Source of the DNA: Oscillospiraceae bacterium
GTDB lineage: Bacteria > Bacillota > Clostridia > Oscillospirales > SIG627
Assembly: GCA_015065325.1 (NCBI GenBank)
Contig: SVQO01000006.1
Coordinates: 1-64,000 of the forward strand
DNA length: 64,000 bases
Direction: 5' to 3'
Shown: positions 50,226 to 60,629 of the stretch, piece after piece
How positions within the stretch are numbered: position 1 is the first letter of the stretch
How the letters are laid out: every line of letters starts with the position of its first letter
Notes under the pieces: model-generated
What the model was told of the DNA's origin: nothing
Database searches by the model: none
The model's input: the letters and a program-made list of their open reading frames with translations, nothing else
Program-made: the position numbers and the translations under genes

Positions 50226-51551
50226 ATGAAATGCGGTTTTTTTCAAAAGGAGATTACTCCTCCGGTGGGATGCTACCTTTCGGGTAATCAGAATATCAGA
50301 ATTGCGCAGGGCGTTGCCGATCCTCTTTACGTGCGTGCCGTGGCTTTCGAGGAGAAAAAGCTTGCGGTGATCCTTTGCTTTGATCTGATCGGTATGATCC
50401 AAAAGGAAGCGCTGAAGATCCGTGCCTACGTGGCAAAGCGGCTGGGACTGGAGGAAAAGGACGTAATTCTTACCTGTACCCATACCCATACCGCTCCCAA
50501 TATTCACAGCCGCTTTTTCCCGAAGGAAGAATATTTAATGACGTCTCTGAAGGATCTTGCACTTTCGGCGGCACAGGGAGCCATTGCGGATCTTGCCGAT
50601 GCAGAGGCGTATTTTTCCCGAGATGAATTGCCCGGTATTTCCTTCAATCGCCGCTACGTGATGAAGGATGGGAGCTTTAAGACCAATCCCGGCAGAAGAA
50701 ATCCGGATATTTTAAGACCTGCCTCACCGCCCGACGATACCGTTCAGCTTTTGCGCTTTGACCGCGGAGAAAAAGGAGATATTCTTCTGGTGAATTTTCA
50801 GGTGCATCCCGACGTGCGCGGAAGGAAAAACGGTAATTTGATTTCTGCGGATTACCCCGGGGTGGTATGTGCTACGCTTGAGAACGCCTTACCGGGAACT
50901 CATTGTATCTATTTTAACGGTGCATCCGGCGATTTGAATCATATCAACGTAAATGCACCCGAGTGGGATAAGAATGCGGGTCCCTCCCATTCCAGACATA
51001 TGGGCTTGTCCATTGCAGGGAAGGTGCTTGGAATGATCTCCAAGGCTCGCCCCGTTTCTCTCGGTGAGGTCCGTACCCATCAGCTGGATCTTGCCGTGCC
51101 CGCAAGAGAATATACCGATGAGGAATTGCGTCGCGCACAGCAGTATATGCAGTGGTATCTTGCAGGAGAAGCTGAGAAGATCCCGTTGGATGCGGGAAAT
51201 TATACTACCATCATCTACGAAGCACTTGGAGTCCTTACCGCTTACGAAAGCGGCGGAACCTTTACAATGCCTCTTACCGGGCTTTCTTTCGGCGATGTTT
51301 CATTCGTTGGCTTCCCCGGTGAGGTCTTTTCCGAGATCGGTCGCCGAACACGGGAAACGTCTCCCTTTAAAGTGCAATTTATTATGGGGCTGACCCACGG
51401 CTACCCCGACTATTTTCCAACAAAGGATGCTTACGAGGTGGACGGTTACGAGCGACGGTCCTCTCCCTATAAGGCAGGCGTTGGTGAAATTATGACGGAA
51501 GGCGGCAGGCGCTTCCTCAAGGAGCTTTTTTCTCAAAATGAAAAGGAGTAA
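50226..51551 (+). CDS. Neutral/alkaline ceramidase-like hydrolase
   Basis: A 441-aa protein with the metal-site pattern of the neutral ceramidase N-terminal domain: THTHTAP (His86, His88), VHPD (His194) and FNGASGDLN near 233-241. True neutral ceramidases are secreted and about 600-700 aa; this lacks a signal peptide and the C-terminal Ig-like domain, so it is cytosolic and probably acts on another amide or ester substrate. AAGGA precedes the ATG at 50226, 4 bp after the HAD stop. Confidence 0.78.
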   Translation: MKCGFFQKEITPPVGCYLSGNQNIRIAQGVADPLYVRAVAFEEKKLAVILCFDLIGMIQKEALKIRAYVAKRLGLEEKDVILTCTHTHTAPNIHSRFFPKEEYLMTSLKDLALSAAQGAIADLADAEAYFSRDELPGISFNRRYVMKDGSFKTNPGRRNPDILRPASPPDDTVQLLRFDRGEKGDILLVNFQVHPDVRGRKNGNLISADYPGVVCATLENALPGTHCIYFNGASGDLNHINVNAPEWDKNAGPSHSRHMGLSIAGKVLGMISKARPVSLGEVRTHQLDLAVPAREYTDEELRRAQQYMQWYLAGEAEKIPLDAGNYTTIIYEALGVLTAYESGGTFTMPLTGLSFGDVSFVGFPGEVFSEIGRRTRETSPFKVQFIMGLTHGYPDYFPTKDAYEVDGYERRSSPYKAGVGEIMTEGGRRFLKELFSQNEKE

Positions 51552-51554
51552 ACC

Positions 51555-52700
51555 GTGAAAAGTATTGTTTCTTGTCCGAATGATTTTATTGATTCGGTTT
51601 TGTACGTAGATTTCGGCGATCGCATCAAGGCGGCTATCCGTACCTCGGTAAAGTGCTACGCCTTTGCAGATCTGAGCGGTGTTCGCTTTTGCGAGGAGGG
51701 AAATCTGGCGGAGCCCTTTCATTTTAAGGATCATATCTTCTTTTTCCCCAAGGAAACCCTGATGCGAACCCGTGATTTTACCGTAACCTTCCGCTTTCGA
51801 GCGGAAAACGAGGTTTTTCAAAAAAGCGGTGACGTGATCTTCCGTGATTTTTCTTTTGATCCTGACGCGCTTTCCTCTTACGAGGAGGAATTTGCAAAAA
51901 TGGATCGGGGGCTCGTTTGTAAGAAAAGAGAAACGGGAGTGGTGGCAAAAGGTGCGGAATACGCAATAGAGCACTATGAGACCCGCGCTGGCGAGCCCGT
52001 GGTGGTTCACGCCTTTCTCTATGACTCTAAGACTTTTACCATGCTTTGCGGTACTCCACAGGGCACCTTCGATTACCGCGGTCAAAAGGAAACCGTTATG
52101 GATACGGTGAATTTTGAGGTATCCCGGGGCAGAGATATTCTTGCCGCCTTCAATGCAGATTTTTTCGATATGTTTGGTGATTGTGCACCCTCCGGGCTTT
52201 GTGTGAAGGACGGGGTCGTCGTTGCGAACCCTCAAAGCGATCGCTATTTTTTCGGTGTGAAAAAGGATGGAGAGCATATTATTGATACTTTGGCAGGCAA
52301 GCCTCGGCTATTGCAGGAGCTGGATCAGGTCGTTTGCGGCTTGAATTTGCTTCTGGAGGACGGTAAGGTGTGTGACGTTGCCGTTGGAGAGCTGTTCGGT
52401 ATGAGAACCCATCCCAGAACCGTGGTAGGTCTTACTGAAGACGCCCGTGTGATCATTCTCGTGATCGACGGCAGACGCCCGTGGCATTCCAACGGTGCAA
52501 CGCTTCGGGAGTGTGCAATGCTTTTGAAGGAGCACGGCGCGGTGCGCGGTGTCAATCTGGACGGCGGCGGTTCCAGTACCTTCATTATAAAAAAAGAAGA
52601 CGGAACCCGTGAAATGCTTAATCACCCGGCGGATCTGCATCGCCCATTTGACGATCTCGTCCGCGACGTGTTCAACAGTATTTTGATCGTAAAAAAATGA
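51555..52700 (+). CDS. Phosphodiester glycosidase family protein (NAGPA-like)
   Basis: A 381-aa protein of the phosphodiester glycosidase family, whose eukaryotic member removes GlcNAc from mannose-6-phosphate diesters. The domain (about 180-380) carries AAFNADFFDMFG (about 198-209), MRTHPRTVVGL (near 286-296) and NLDGGGSSTFII (near 334-345). Residues 1-170 are a beta-rich module of unknown role. No signal peptide is present. The GTG at 51555 has AAAGGAG upstream. It is the last gene before a terminator and probably works with the preceding ceramidase-like and HAD enzymes. Confidence 0.82.
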   Translation: MKSIVSCPNDFIDSVLYVDFGDRIKAAIRTSVKCYAFADLSGVRFCEEGNLAEPFHFKDHIFFFPKETLMRTRDFTVTFRFRAENEVFQKSGDVIFRDFSFDPDALSSYEEEFAKMDRGLVCKKRETGVVAKGAEYAIEHYETRAGEPVVVHAFLYDSKTFTMLCGTPQGTFDYRGQKETVMDTVNFEVSRGRDILAAFNADFFDMFGDCAPSGLCVKDGVVVANPQSDRYFFGVKKDGEHIIDTLAGKPRLLQELDQVVCGLNLLLEDGKVCDVAVGELFGMRTHPRTVVGLTEDARVIILVIDGRRPWHSNGATLRECAMLLKEHGAVRGVNLDGGGSSTFIIKKEDGTREMLNHPADLHRPFDDLVRDVFNSILIVKK

Positions 52701-52702
52701 AG

Positions 52703-52735
52703 AAAAGGAACGATTCCTCGTGAATCGTTCCTTTT
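52703..52735. terminator. Bidirectional terminator between the glycosidase operon and cysK
   Basis: AAAAGGAACGATTC pairs with GAATCGTTCCTTTT around CTCGT. Confidence 0.92.
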
Positions 52736-52738
52736 CGT

Positions 52739-53665
52739 TTATGAAAAGAGGGGAGTGGATAAATAACGCTCGCCCGTGTCGGGAAGAAGAACTACGATTC
52801 GCTTTCCTCGCATGTCCTCTCTCAGAGAAAGCTTTTTTGCGCAGGCAAGCGCTGCACCCGAGGAGATCCCGACAAGCAGACCTTCCTTTTGCGCTAAAAG
52901 CCGTGCGGCCTCGTATGCTTCCTCTTCCGTAGCCTTGTAGATCTCGTCGTAGATCTCGGTGTCCAGAACCTCGGGAACAAAGCCGGCTCCGATTCCTTGG
53001 ATTCCGTGTGCACCCGCGGCTTTTCCCGAAAGAACGGCAGATTTTGCCGGCTCGATGGCTACGATCCTAACGTTTGGATTTTTCTCCTTCAGGTATCTGC
53101 CCGTACCGGTGACGGTTCCTCCCGTGCCTACGCAGGCAACGAAAGCATCTACCGTCCCATCGCTGTCCTCCCAAATCTCCGGGCCCGTGGTCAGATAGTG
53201 TGCCTTGGCGTTGGACGGATTTTCGAACTGCCCCGCCAAAAAGCTTCCTTCAATGGTAGCGGCAAGCTCTTTTGCCTTTTCGATGGCACCTGCCATTCCC
53301 TTGCTTCCCTCCGTTAAAACGATTTCGGCTCCGTATGCCTTCAGCAAAAGTTGGCGTTCGCGGCTCATGGTCTCGGGCATGGTGAAAATTGCACGGTACC
53401 CCCGCAGGGCGGCGAGGGAAGCAAGACCGATTCCCGTATTTCCGCTGGTTGGCTCAATGATGGTGCCACCATTTTTAATAAGACCCTTTTTCTCTGCATC
53501 AAGGAGCATTTGAAGTGCAACTCTGTCCTTTGCACTTCCTGCAGGATTGAAGCCCTCCGGCTTTGCAATGACGTTTGCAAGAGATCCCCATTCCCGTTCT
53601 AATTTTTCAAGTCTGATCAAAGGTGTTTTTCCGATCAGCTCTGAAACGTCTTTATAAATTTTCAT
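52739..53665 (-). CDS. cysK: Cysteine synthase (O-acetylserine sulfhydrylase)
   Basis: The 308-aa PLP enzyme makes cysteine from O-acetylserine and sulfide. The Schiff-base lysine is in NPAGSAKDRVA (about residues 40-50), the substrate loop is EPTSGNTGIGLA (near 71-82) and the phosphate-binding loop is GTGGTVTGTG (near 175-184). The closing SSGAAL segment is present. It has its own promoter and is divergent from uvrB. No serine acetyltransferase or regulator gene is adjacent. Confidence 0.95.
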   Translation of the reverse strand: MKIYKDVSELIGKTPLIRLEKLEREWGSLANVIAKPEGFNPAGSAKDRVALQMLLDAEKKGLIKNGGTIIEPTSGNTGIGLASLAALRGYRAIFTMPETMSRERQLLLKAYGAEIVLTEGSKGMAGAIEKAKELAATIEGSFLAGQFENPSNAKAHYLTTGPEIWEDSDGTVDAFVACVGTGGTVTGTGRYLKEKNPNVRIVAIEPAKSAVLSGKAAGAHGIQGIGAGFVPEVLDTEIYDEIYKATEEEAYEAARLLAQKEGLLVGISSGAALACAKKLSLREDMRGKRIVVLLPDTGERYLSTPLFS

Positions 53666-53696
53666 CGTATTACCTCGCTTGCTTCATTCTTAAACC

Positions 53697-53725
53697 ATTA
53701 TAGTACGGTTTTCCCGCGTCGTCAA
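53697..53725 (-). promoter_or_regulatory. Promoter of cysK
   Basis: Minus-strand TTGACG (53725-53720) and TATAAT (53702-53697) are 17 bp apart. Confidence 0.8.
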
Positions 53726-53767
53726 GAAATTGGAGAAACGGAACTTGCGAAAAAAATTCCGAACCCC

Positions 53768-53796
53768 TTTTCATTTGAAAAGATTTGTGGTATAAT
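53768..53796 (+). promoter_or_regulatory. Promoter of uvrB
   Basis: TTTTCA (53768-53773) and TATAAT (53791-53796) are 17 bp apart. No clear LexA/DinR box (GAAC-N4-GTTC) is seen. Confidence 0.65.
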
Positions 53797-53840
53797 ACTT
53801 CTAATATGGATTATTATGCGCAGAGAAAGGAGGACTTGCG

Positions 53841-55808
53841 ATGGATCACTTTAAGCTGGTATCGGAGTATGCACCCACCGGTGATCAGCCCGAGGCCATT
53901 CAAAAACTGGTTGACGGAATTTGTAGCGGTGCCAAGGAGCAGACGCTGCTTGGTGTTACCGGCTCCGGTAAAACTTTTACGATGGCAAATATTATTGCCA
54001 AGCTGAACCGTCCCACCCTCGTTCTCGCTCACAATAAGACTCTCGCCGCACAGTTGTGTTCTGAATTTAGGGAGTTTTTTCCCGAGAATGCGGTTGAATA
54101 TTTTGTTTCCTACTACGATTATTATCAGCCCGAGGCGTATATTCCCGGAAAAGATGTTTACATCGAAAAAGACTCCGCCATTAACGAGGAGATCGATAAG
54201 CTGCGCCACAGTGCCACCTCCGCTCTTTTTGAACGAAGGGACGTAATCATCGTGGCTTCCGTATCCTGCATCTATACCTTGGGTGATCCTGCGGAGTATT
54301 CCTCCATGACCGTTTCCCTCCGTCCCGGTATGGAGTTGTCCCGTGATGATCTGCTTCGCCGTCTGGTGGAGATCCAGTACGAGAGAAACGACGTGAATTT
54401 CGTGCGCAACAAATTTCGCGTACGCGGCGACGTAGTGGATATTTTTCCTGCGGGCAACAGCGAAACTGCGGTTCGGGTGGAGTTCTTCGGCGATGAGATC
54501 GACCGCATCGTGGAATTTCACGCTTTGACCGGAACGACCGTTGCAACTTTGAACCATATTGTAATCTATCCCGCGAGCCACTATACAACAAGTCTTGAGA
54601 AAAGAGAAAAGGCAATTCGTGAGATCGAGATGGAATTGGCGGAACGTATCAAGTATTTTGAGAGTCAGGGAAGAGTACTGGAGGCACAGCGTCTGCGTGA
54701 TCGAGTTACCTACGATATGGAAATGGTTCGCGAGATCGGATATTGCAGCGGTATCGAGAACTATTCCCGCGTCTTTGCCGGCAATCCTCCCGGAAGTACC
54801 CCCTTTACGCTGATGGATTATTTTCCCGAGGATTTCGTTCTGATGATCGACGAGTCCCACGTGACCATTCCTCAGGTGCGGGCAATGAGCGCGGGAGATC
54901 GGGCGAGAAAGGAAAATCTGGTGGAATACGGCTTCCGATTGCCCTCTGCTTACGATAACCGACCCTTGCGCTTCGAGGAATTTGAGGAGCGAATGGGCCA
55001 AACAATTTACGTCAGCGCAACCCCTGCAGAATTTGAATTGGAGCGAAGCGAGCAGATCGTGGAACAGATCATTCGGCCAACGGGTCTTTTGGATCCCTTG
55101 TGCGAGGTTCGAAAAACCGAAGGTCAGATCGACGATCTGATCGGGGAGATCCTGTCCCGTGTGGATAAAAAAGAACGGGTTTTGGTCGTAACGCTTACCA
55201 AAAAAATGGCGGAGGATCTCACCGACTACCTGACCGAAAAGGGGATTCGCGTTCGCTATATGCATCACAATGTGGAAACGATGGAGCGGGTAGAGCTTCT
55301 GAAGGATCTTCGGCGCGGTGAATTTGACGTGCTTGTGGGCATCAATCTGCTCCGCGAGGGTCTGGACCTTCCCGAGGTGTCGCTCATTGCCATTTTGGAC
55401 GCGGATAAGGAGGGCTTTTTGCGAAGCCGCCGAAGCCTGGTTCAGATCATCGGCAGAGCTGCCAGGCACGTGGACGGACGGGTAATTCTCTATGCGGATA
55501 CCGTGACCGACTCTATGAAAGGGGCGCTGGATGAAACGGCCAGAAGAAGAAGCCTTCAGGAAGCGTATAATAAGGAGCACGGTATTACTCCTCGCGGCAT
55601 CGTTAAGAAAGTACAGTCTTTGCCTACCGTGACGGAGAAGGAGACTGATTCCGCCAAGACGAAGAAAAAAGCAAAAATGACGGCAGCCGAAAAGAGCCGT
55701 CTGTGCGAAAAACTCAGATTTGAAATGATGTCAGCCGCAAAGCGGCTTGATTTTGAAACTGCGGCTGCATTGAGAGATCAGTTGCGGGCTTTGCAGGGCA
55801 ACTCGTAA
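53841..55808 (+). CDS. uvrB: Excinuclease ABC subunit B
   Basis: The 655-aa DNA helicase of nucleotide excision repair. Walker [11 protein letters not shown] (about 37-46), the beta-hairpin region [17 protein letters not shown] (about 87-103), DESHVTIPQ and the C-terminal UVR motif ([19 protein letters not shown], near 622-640) are present. AAGGAGG lies upstream of the ATG. It forms an operon with uvrA, 17 bp downstream. Confidence 0.97.
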   Translation: MDHFKLVSEYAPTGDQPEAIQKLVDGICSGAKEQTLLGVTGSGKTFTMANIIAKLNRPTLVLAHNKTLAAQLCSEFREFFPENAVEYFVSYYDYYQPEAYIPGKDVYIEKDSAINEEIDKLRHSATSALFERRDVIIVASVSCIYTLGDPAEYSSMTVSLRPGMELSRDDLLRRLVEIQYERNDVNFVRNKFRVRGDVVDIFPAGNSETAVRVEFFGDEIDRIVEFHALTGTTVATLNHIVIYPASHYTTSLEKREKAIREIEMELAERIKYFESQGRVLEAQRLRDRVTYDMEMVREIGYCSGIENYSRVFAGNPPGSTPFTLMDYFPEDFVLMIDESHVTIPQVRAMSAGDRARKENLVEYGFRLPSAYDNRPLRFEEFEERMGQTIYVSATPAEFELERSEQIVEQIIRPTGLLDPLCEVRKTEGQIDDLIGEILSRVDKKERVLVVTLTKKMAEDLTDYLTEKGIRVRYMHHNVETMERVELLKDLRRGEFDVLVGINLLREGLDLPEVSLIAILDADKEGFLRSRRSLVQIIGRAARHVDGRVILYADTVTDSMKGALDETARRRSLQEAYNKEHGITPRGIVKKVQSLPTVTEKETDSAKTKKKAKMTAAEKSRLCEKLRFEMMSAAKRLDFETAAALRDQLRALQGNS

Positions 55809-55825
55809 AAAAGAAGGAAAATAAA

Positions 55826-58663
55826 GTGGCACAAGATAGCATCGTAATCAAGGGCGCTCGCGTCCATAACCTGAAAAATATTTCTTTGGAAATTCCCCGT
55901 GACAAGCTTGTGGTTTTTACAGGGCTTTCCGGAAGCGGAAAATCCTCTTTGGCGTTTGATACCATTTTCGCCGAGGGGAACCGACGCTTCGTAGAGTCTC
56001 TTTCGTCTTATGCCCGTATGTTTTTGGGCCAGGTCGATAAGCCTGACGTAGATAGCATCGACGGTCTTTCTCCCGCAATTTCCATCGATCAGAAAACCAC
56101 CAGCAAGAACCCCCGTTCCACTGTGGGAACCGTAACGGAGATCTACGATTATCTCAGACTTTTATATGCCCGCGTCGGCATTCCGCACTGTCCCATCTGC
56201 GGAAAGGAGATCCGCGCTCAGTCCGTAGACCAGATCGTGGATCAAATCCTGACCCTTCCCGAGGGTACTCGCTTTCAGGTGCTTTCTCCTGCTGTGAGAG
56301 GAAAGAAGGGGCTGCATGAAAAGGTATTTGATCAGGCACGGGAAAACGGATTTGTCCGCGTCAAAATAGACGGCTACGTGTACGATCTGGAAAACCTCCC
56401 CGAGCTGGATAAAAACAAGAAGCACGAGATCGAGATCGTGGTGGACCGTTTGGTGATGAAGGAAGGGATCCGTACCCGCTTAACGGGTTCCGTAGAAACT
56501 GCTTTGAAGCTCTCCGGCTCTTCCGTGATCATTGATCTGGTATCCGCGGAGGAGGGGAGTGCGGAGAAATATTTGACCTTCTCGACGGCTTTTGCCTGTG
56601 AGGAGCACAATTTCAGTATCGGAGCTCTCCAGCCCCGTATGTTTTCCTTTAACAATCCCTACGGTGCCTGCCCCGCTTGTGACGGAATCGGTGTGAAATC
56701 TTCGGTTTCTCCCCGCCTTTTGATCCCCGATCTTACCAAAAGTCTTGCGGACGGAGGTATCGTTTGCAACGGTTTTAAAACCATGAAAGAGGATAACTGG
56801 TCGGGTATTTTGTACAAGCAGGTGATCGAGCCCTACGGCTTGACGCTGAAAACGCCCTTTTGCGATTATCCCGAGGAGGCGATGAACGTTCTGCTCTACG
56901 GAACGGGAGATACCCGTTATACCATTCCTTTTCGGGAGGGAGGTGCCCTGCAATATTACACCACTTCGTTCCCCGGTGTGGTCAATAAGATCATGGATCG
57001 TTACCGTACCTACAAGGATTCCTATTACGAGGAGTTTTTCGAGGACGAGCTTTGTACCGAGTGCGGGGGACGCCGCTTGAAGCCCGAGGTTTTGGCGGTT
57101 ACTGTCGGCGGTCTGAATATTTCCGAATTCTGCGATCTTTCCGTGGAAAAGGAGCTTGCTTTTATTGACGGGCTCGTTTTCAACGAAAAGGAAAAGACCA
57201 TCGCCAAGGAGATCATTAAGGAGATCCGATCCCGACTTGAATTTTTGAGAAGCGTTGGTTTGGGGTACTTGACCCTTTCCCGAAAATCGGGTACGCTGTC
57301 CGGCGGTGAAAGTCAGCGAATTCGTCTTGCGACTCAGATCGGCTCCAGTTTGATGGGGGTTCTGTATATTTTGGACGAACCCAGCATCGGTCTGCACCAG
57401 CGCGACAATTCTAAGCTGATCAAAACATTGAAAAAGCTTCGCGATACGGGCAATACCGTGATCGTGGTTGAGCACGATACCGAGACGATGGAGAATGCCG
57501 ACTTTATCGTGGATATCGGTCCGGGAGCGGGAGTCGGCGGCGGTGAGGTGGTTGCTCTTGGCACCCCCGAGGAAATCAAAGGGTGCAAGGCTTCCGTTAC
57601 GGGACAGTATCTTTCCGGCGAGAAGCGCATCGAGATCCCGGAGCATAGAAGGCCCGGCAACGGAAAAAGCCTTTTGATCCGTGAGCCGAGACAGAACAAT
57701 TTAAAAGGGATGGACGTTGAGATCCCCCTTGGTAAGCTGGTTTGTGTGACAGGTGTTTCCGGCAGCGGAAAAAGCTCCTTGATCAACGGTATTTTGTATC
57801 CCTATCTTGCGAAGAATCTGAACCGAGCCAATGCGGCGCAGGGAAATTTCCGCGAGATATGCGGAATTGAAGAACTGGATAAGGTGATTGCCATTGACCA
57901 GTCTCCCATCGGCAGAACGCCCCGTTCCAATCCCGCTACCTACACGGGTCTGTTTACCGAGATCCGAAATGTGTTTGCCAAAACCCGGGATGCGGTGATG
58001 CGTGGCTTTGGTCCCGATCGCTTCTCATTTAACTTGAGAGGGGGCAGATGCGAGGCGTGCCAGGGGGACGGGACCGTGAAGATCGAAATGCACTTTCTGC
58101 CCGACGTTTACGTGAACTGTGACGTGTGTCACGGCAAGCGTTACAACCGCGAGACTCTGGAGGTCAAGTTTAAAGGTAAATCCATTGCAGACGTTTTGGA
58201 TATGACCGTTTCCGAGGCACTTCTGTTTTTTGACGCCATTCCGTCTTTGAAAAGAAAGCTTCAAACCTTGCAGGACGTGGGTCTTGGTTACGTAAAACTC
58301 GGACAATCCTCTACCACCCTTTCCGGCGGTGAAGCACAGCGTGTAAAGCTTTCCTGTGAGCTCTCCAAGCGAAGCACGGGTAAGACCTGTTATATTCTTG
58401 ACGAACCCACCACGGGCCTCCATTCCGAGGACGTGAACAAGCTTTGCTCTATTTTGGACCGCCTTGCCGACGGCGGAAACACGGTCATCGTTATCGAGCA
58501 TAATTTGGACGTGATCGCACATGCGGATCACATTATTGATCTCGGTCCCGAGGGCGGTGAGGGCGGAGGAACCGTCGTGGTTACCGGGACTCCTGAGGAA
58601 GTGGCTGCCTGTAAGGAATCCTATACGGGACAGTATCTGGTTTCCGTCTTGAAAAAAAGATAA
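55826..58663 (+). CDS. uvrA: Excinuclease ABC subunit A
   Basis: A 945-aa ABC ATPase that recognises DNA lesions and loads UvrB. Two nucleotide sites (GLSGSGKSS near 32-40; GVSGSGKSS near 643-651), two LSGGE signatures (near 490 and 833) and cysteine zinc modules (CPIC, CPAC, CEAC, CDVC) are intact. The start is GTG 55826 after GAAGGA. Length is usual. Confidence 0.97.
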   Translation: MAQDSIVIKGARVHNLKNISLEIPRDKLVVFTGLSGSGKSSLAFDTIFAEGNRRFVESLSSYARMFLGQVDKPDVDSIDGLSPAISIDQKTTSKNPRSTVGTVTEIYDYLRLLYARVGIPHCPICGKEIRAQSVDQIVDQILTLPEGTRFQVLSPAVRGKKGLHEKVFDQARENGFVRVKIDGYVYDLENLPELDKNKKHEIEIVVDRLVMKEGIRTRLTGSVETALKLSGSSVIIDLVSAEEGSAEKYLTFSTAFACEEHNFSIGALQPRMFSFNNPYGACPACDGIGVKSSVSPRLLIPDLTKSLADGGIVCNGFKTMKEDNWSGILYKQVIEPYGLTLKTPFCDYPEEAMNVLLYGTGDTRYTIPFREGGALQYYTTSFPGVVNKIMDRYRTYKDSYYEEFFEDELCTECGGRRLKPEVLAVTVGGLNISEFCDLSVEKELAFIDGLVFNEKEKTIAKEIIKEIRSRLEFLRSVGLGYLTLSRKSGTLSGGESQRIRLATQIGSSLMGVLYILDEPSIGLHQRDNSKLIKTLKKLRDTGNTVIVVEHDTETMENADFIVDIGPGAGVGGGEVVALGTPEEIKGCKASVTGQYLSGEKRIEIPEHRRPGNGKSLLIREPRQNNLKGMDVEIPLGKLVCVTGVSGSGKSSLINGILYPYLAKNLNRANAAQGNFREICGIEELDKVIAIDQSPIGRTPRSNPATYTGLFTEIRNVFAKTRDAVMRGFGPDRFSFNLRGGRCEACQGDGTVKIEMHFLPDVYVNCDVCHGKRYNRETLEVKFKGKSIADVLDMTVSEALLFFDAIPSLKRKLQTLQDVGLGYVKLGQSSTTLSGGEAQRVKLSCELSKRSTGKTCYILDEPTTGLHSEDVNKLCSILDRLADGGNTVIVIEHNLDVIAHADHIIDLGPEGGEGGGTVVVTGTPEEVAACKESYTGQYLVSVLKKR

Positions 58664-58685
58664 GTAAAATTCGAAAGGAAGTACT

Positions 58686-60452
58686 ATGATTCCCGAAAGA
58701 TTGCAAACGGTATTGGATCGGGTGGAAAAGCCCGGTCGCTATATCGGCGGTGAATTTAATGAGATCATTAAGGATAAGGAAGGGAAGACCCGCGTAGCGT
58801 TCTGTTTTCCCGATACCTACGAGATCGGTATGTCCAATCTGGGCATGAAGATCCTTTACGGCGTGTTGAACGGAACGGAAAACGTCTGGTGCGAGCGTTG
58901 CTTTGCTCCTTGGCCGGATATGGGCGATTTGTTGCGTCGCGAGAAGGTTCCGCTTTATGCTTTGGAAAGCGGTGACAGTCTCCGCGATTTTGACTTCTGT
59001 GCCTTTACCATGCAGTACGAGCTTTGCTATACAACGGTTTTGTATATGCTGGATCTTGCAGGAATTCCGTTCCGTGCCAAGGATCGCGGTGAGGATTATC
59101 CGATCCTGCTTTGCGGTGGTCCCTGTACTTACAATCCCGAGCCCTTTGCGGATTTCTTTGATATTATGTCCATTGGCGAAGGAGAGGAGGCACTTCCCGA
59201 GCTGATGACTCTTTACGAAGAATGCAAAAAGGCTGGGAAGACCAAGGCGGAATTCTTGAGGGAGGCCTCCCATCTTGATGGCTTTTACGTTCCCTCCCTT
59301 TATGAGGTTACTTATTCCGAAAGCGGAGCAATTTCATCATTTTCTCCGAAATTTGATGACGTTCCTGCCGTGATCAAAAAGCGCATCGTCAAGGATTTTG
59401 AAAACTCCTTTTATCCCACCTCTCCCGTGATCCCTCACGTGGAAGCGGTACATGACCGAACGGTGCTTGAGGTGTTCCGCGGCTGTATCCGCGGTTGTCG
59501 GTTTTGTCAGGCGGGAATGACCTGCCGTCCCATTCGTGAACGTAGCCCCGAAAAACTGAACGAGCTTGCCAAAAAAGCAACGGAAGGCTCAGGATATCCC
59601 GAGATTTCCATGTGTGCACTCTCCATCTCCGATTATTCGGGACTGTCCTCGATGTGTGAAAAGCTTTTGACCTGGTGTCCCGACGAAAAGATCCGTCTTT
59701 CCTTGCCTTCTATGCGAGTGGATAGCTTTTCGGAAAAAATTATGGATGAGATCCCCGGCCTGAAAAAAGGATCCTTTACCTTTGCGCCGGAAGCGGGAAC
59801 CCAGCGCTTGCGCGACGTGATCCGCAAGGGCGTCACCGAGGAGGACATTACCCGTACCATGAACTTCGTGTTTTCTTCGGGAATGTGCGCGGTCAAGCTG
59901 TATTTCATCGACGGCCTCCCCAACGAGACCGACGAGGACGTAAAAGGAATTGCCGAGCTTGCTCAGCGAATCGTCAATCTTTACTATCAGAACCCCGATA
60001 AGCCCAAGGGCAAGAGTGTCAGTGTAAATATCAGTGTTTCCTGCTTTATTCCCAAGCCTCAGACTCCCTTCCAATGGGCAGGCCAGAACTCCTTGGACGA
60101 GGTGGAAAGAAAGCAAAAGCTTGTGCGCGAAAATATTAATACCAGAAAGGTCAGCTACAACTGGCACGACGCACGGTCCAGTCGTGTGGAAGCGGTTTTG
60201 GCAAGAGGGGACAGAAGATTGTCGGAGGCTATCATCCGTGCCTACGAAAAAGGACAGCGCTTCGACTCTTGGGACGAGTATTTCTCTCTGGAAAATTGGG
60301 AGAGCGCGATCTCGGAGGCAGGGCTGGATTCCTCCTTCTACGCAAACCGGGAGATCCCAAAGGACGAGATCCTTCCCTGGGATCATATCTCGGCGCTGGT
60401 TTCCAAAAAGTATTTGCTGGAAGAATATCAAAAGGCTATGAATATTCTGTAA
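58686..60452 (+). CDS. TIGR03960-type B12-binding radical SAM protein
   Basis: A 588-aa protein with an N-terminal cobalamin-binding-like region (about 40-190) and a radical SAM core, whose cluster cysteines are Cys267, Cys271 and Cys274 in the CxxxCxxC pattern (FRGCIRGCRFCQ). In Clostridia this family is normally followed by its TIGR03936 partner (DUF2344), which is not present here: the rpsB promoter follows directly. The reaction is not known. It starts 23 bp after uvrA, so it may be transcribed with it. Confidence 0.88.
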   Translation: MIPERLQTVLDRVEKPGRYIGGEFNEIIKDKEGKTRVAFCFPDTYEIGMSNLGMKILYGVLNGTENVWCERCFAPWPDMGDLLRREKVPLYALESGDSLRDFDFCAFTMQYELCYTTVLYMLDLAGIPFRAKDRGEDYPILLCGGPCTYNPEPFADFFDIMSIGEGEEALPELMTLYEECKKAGKTKAEFLREASHLDGFYVPSLYEVTYSESGAISSFSPKFDDVPAVIKKRIVKDFENSFYPTSPVIPHVEAVHDRTVLEVFRGCIRGCRFCQAGMTCRPIRERSPEKLNELAKKATEGSGYPEISMCALSISDYSGLSSMCEKLLTWCPDEKIRLSLPSMRVDSFSEKIMDEIPGLKKGSFTFAPEAGTQRLRDVIRKGVTEEDITRTMNFVFSSGMCAVKLYFIDGLPNETDEDVKGIAELAQRIVNLYYQNPDKPKGKSVSVNISVSCFIPKPQTPFQWAGQNSLDEVERKQKLVRENINTRKVSYNWHDARSSRVEAVLARGDRRLSEAIIRAYEKGQRFDSWDEYFSLENWESAISEAGLDSSFYANREIPKDEILPWDHISALVSKKYLLEEYQKAMNIL

Positions 60453-60499
60453 ATTGTGAAAAGCATTCCGAATAATTGAAATTTATTTTCTAAAAAGCC

Positions 60500-60528
60500 T
60501 TGATTTTTATCGGCGCTTGTGCTAAAAT
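60500..60528 (+). promoter_or_regulatory. Promoter of rpsB-tsf
   Basis: TTGATT (60500-60505) and TAAAAT (60523-60528) are 17 bp apart, with TGC before the -10 box (extended -10). Confidence 0.8.
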
Positions 60529-60629
60529 AATTCGAAAAAAATTCACACACGGTCTTTTTCGCAGAGAGGGTCGGCTTTTGCCGTTCTTTGTTCGGGCCGT
60601 GGCGGGTAAAACCCGGAAAGGAAAAAATC
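60529..60629 (+). promoter_or_regulatory. Structured 5' leader of rpsB
   Basis: About 95 nt with two hairpins (CGGC-TTTT-GCCG near 60572-60583 and CGGG-TAAAA-CCCG near 60603-60615) just before the ribosome binding site AAAGGA. S2 or another protein may autoregulate here; no known leader family was matched. Confidence 0.45.

Noticed and set aside
53814..55580. Long open frame on the minus strand opposite uvrB
   Set aside because: Antisense to a complete uvrB, no domain and no ribosome binding site; a codon-bias mirror.
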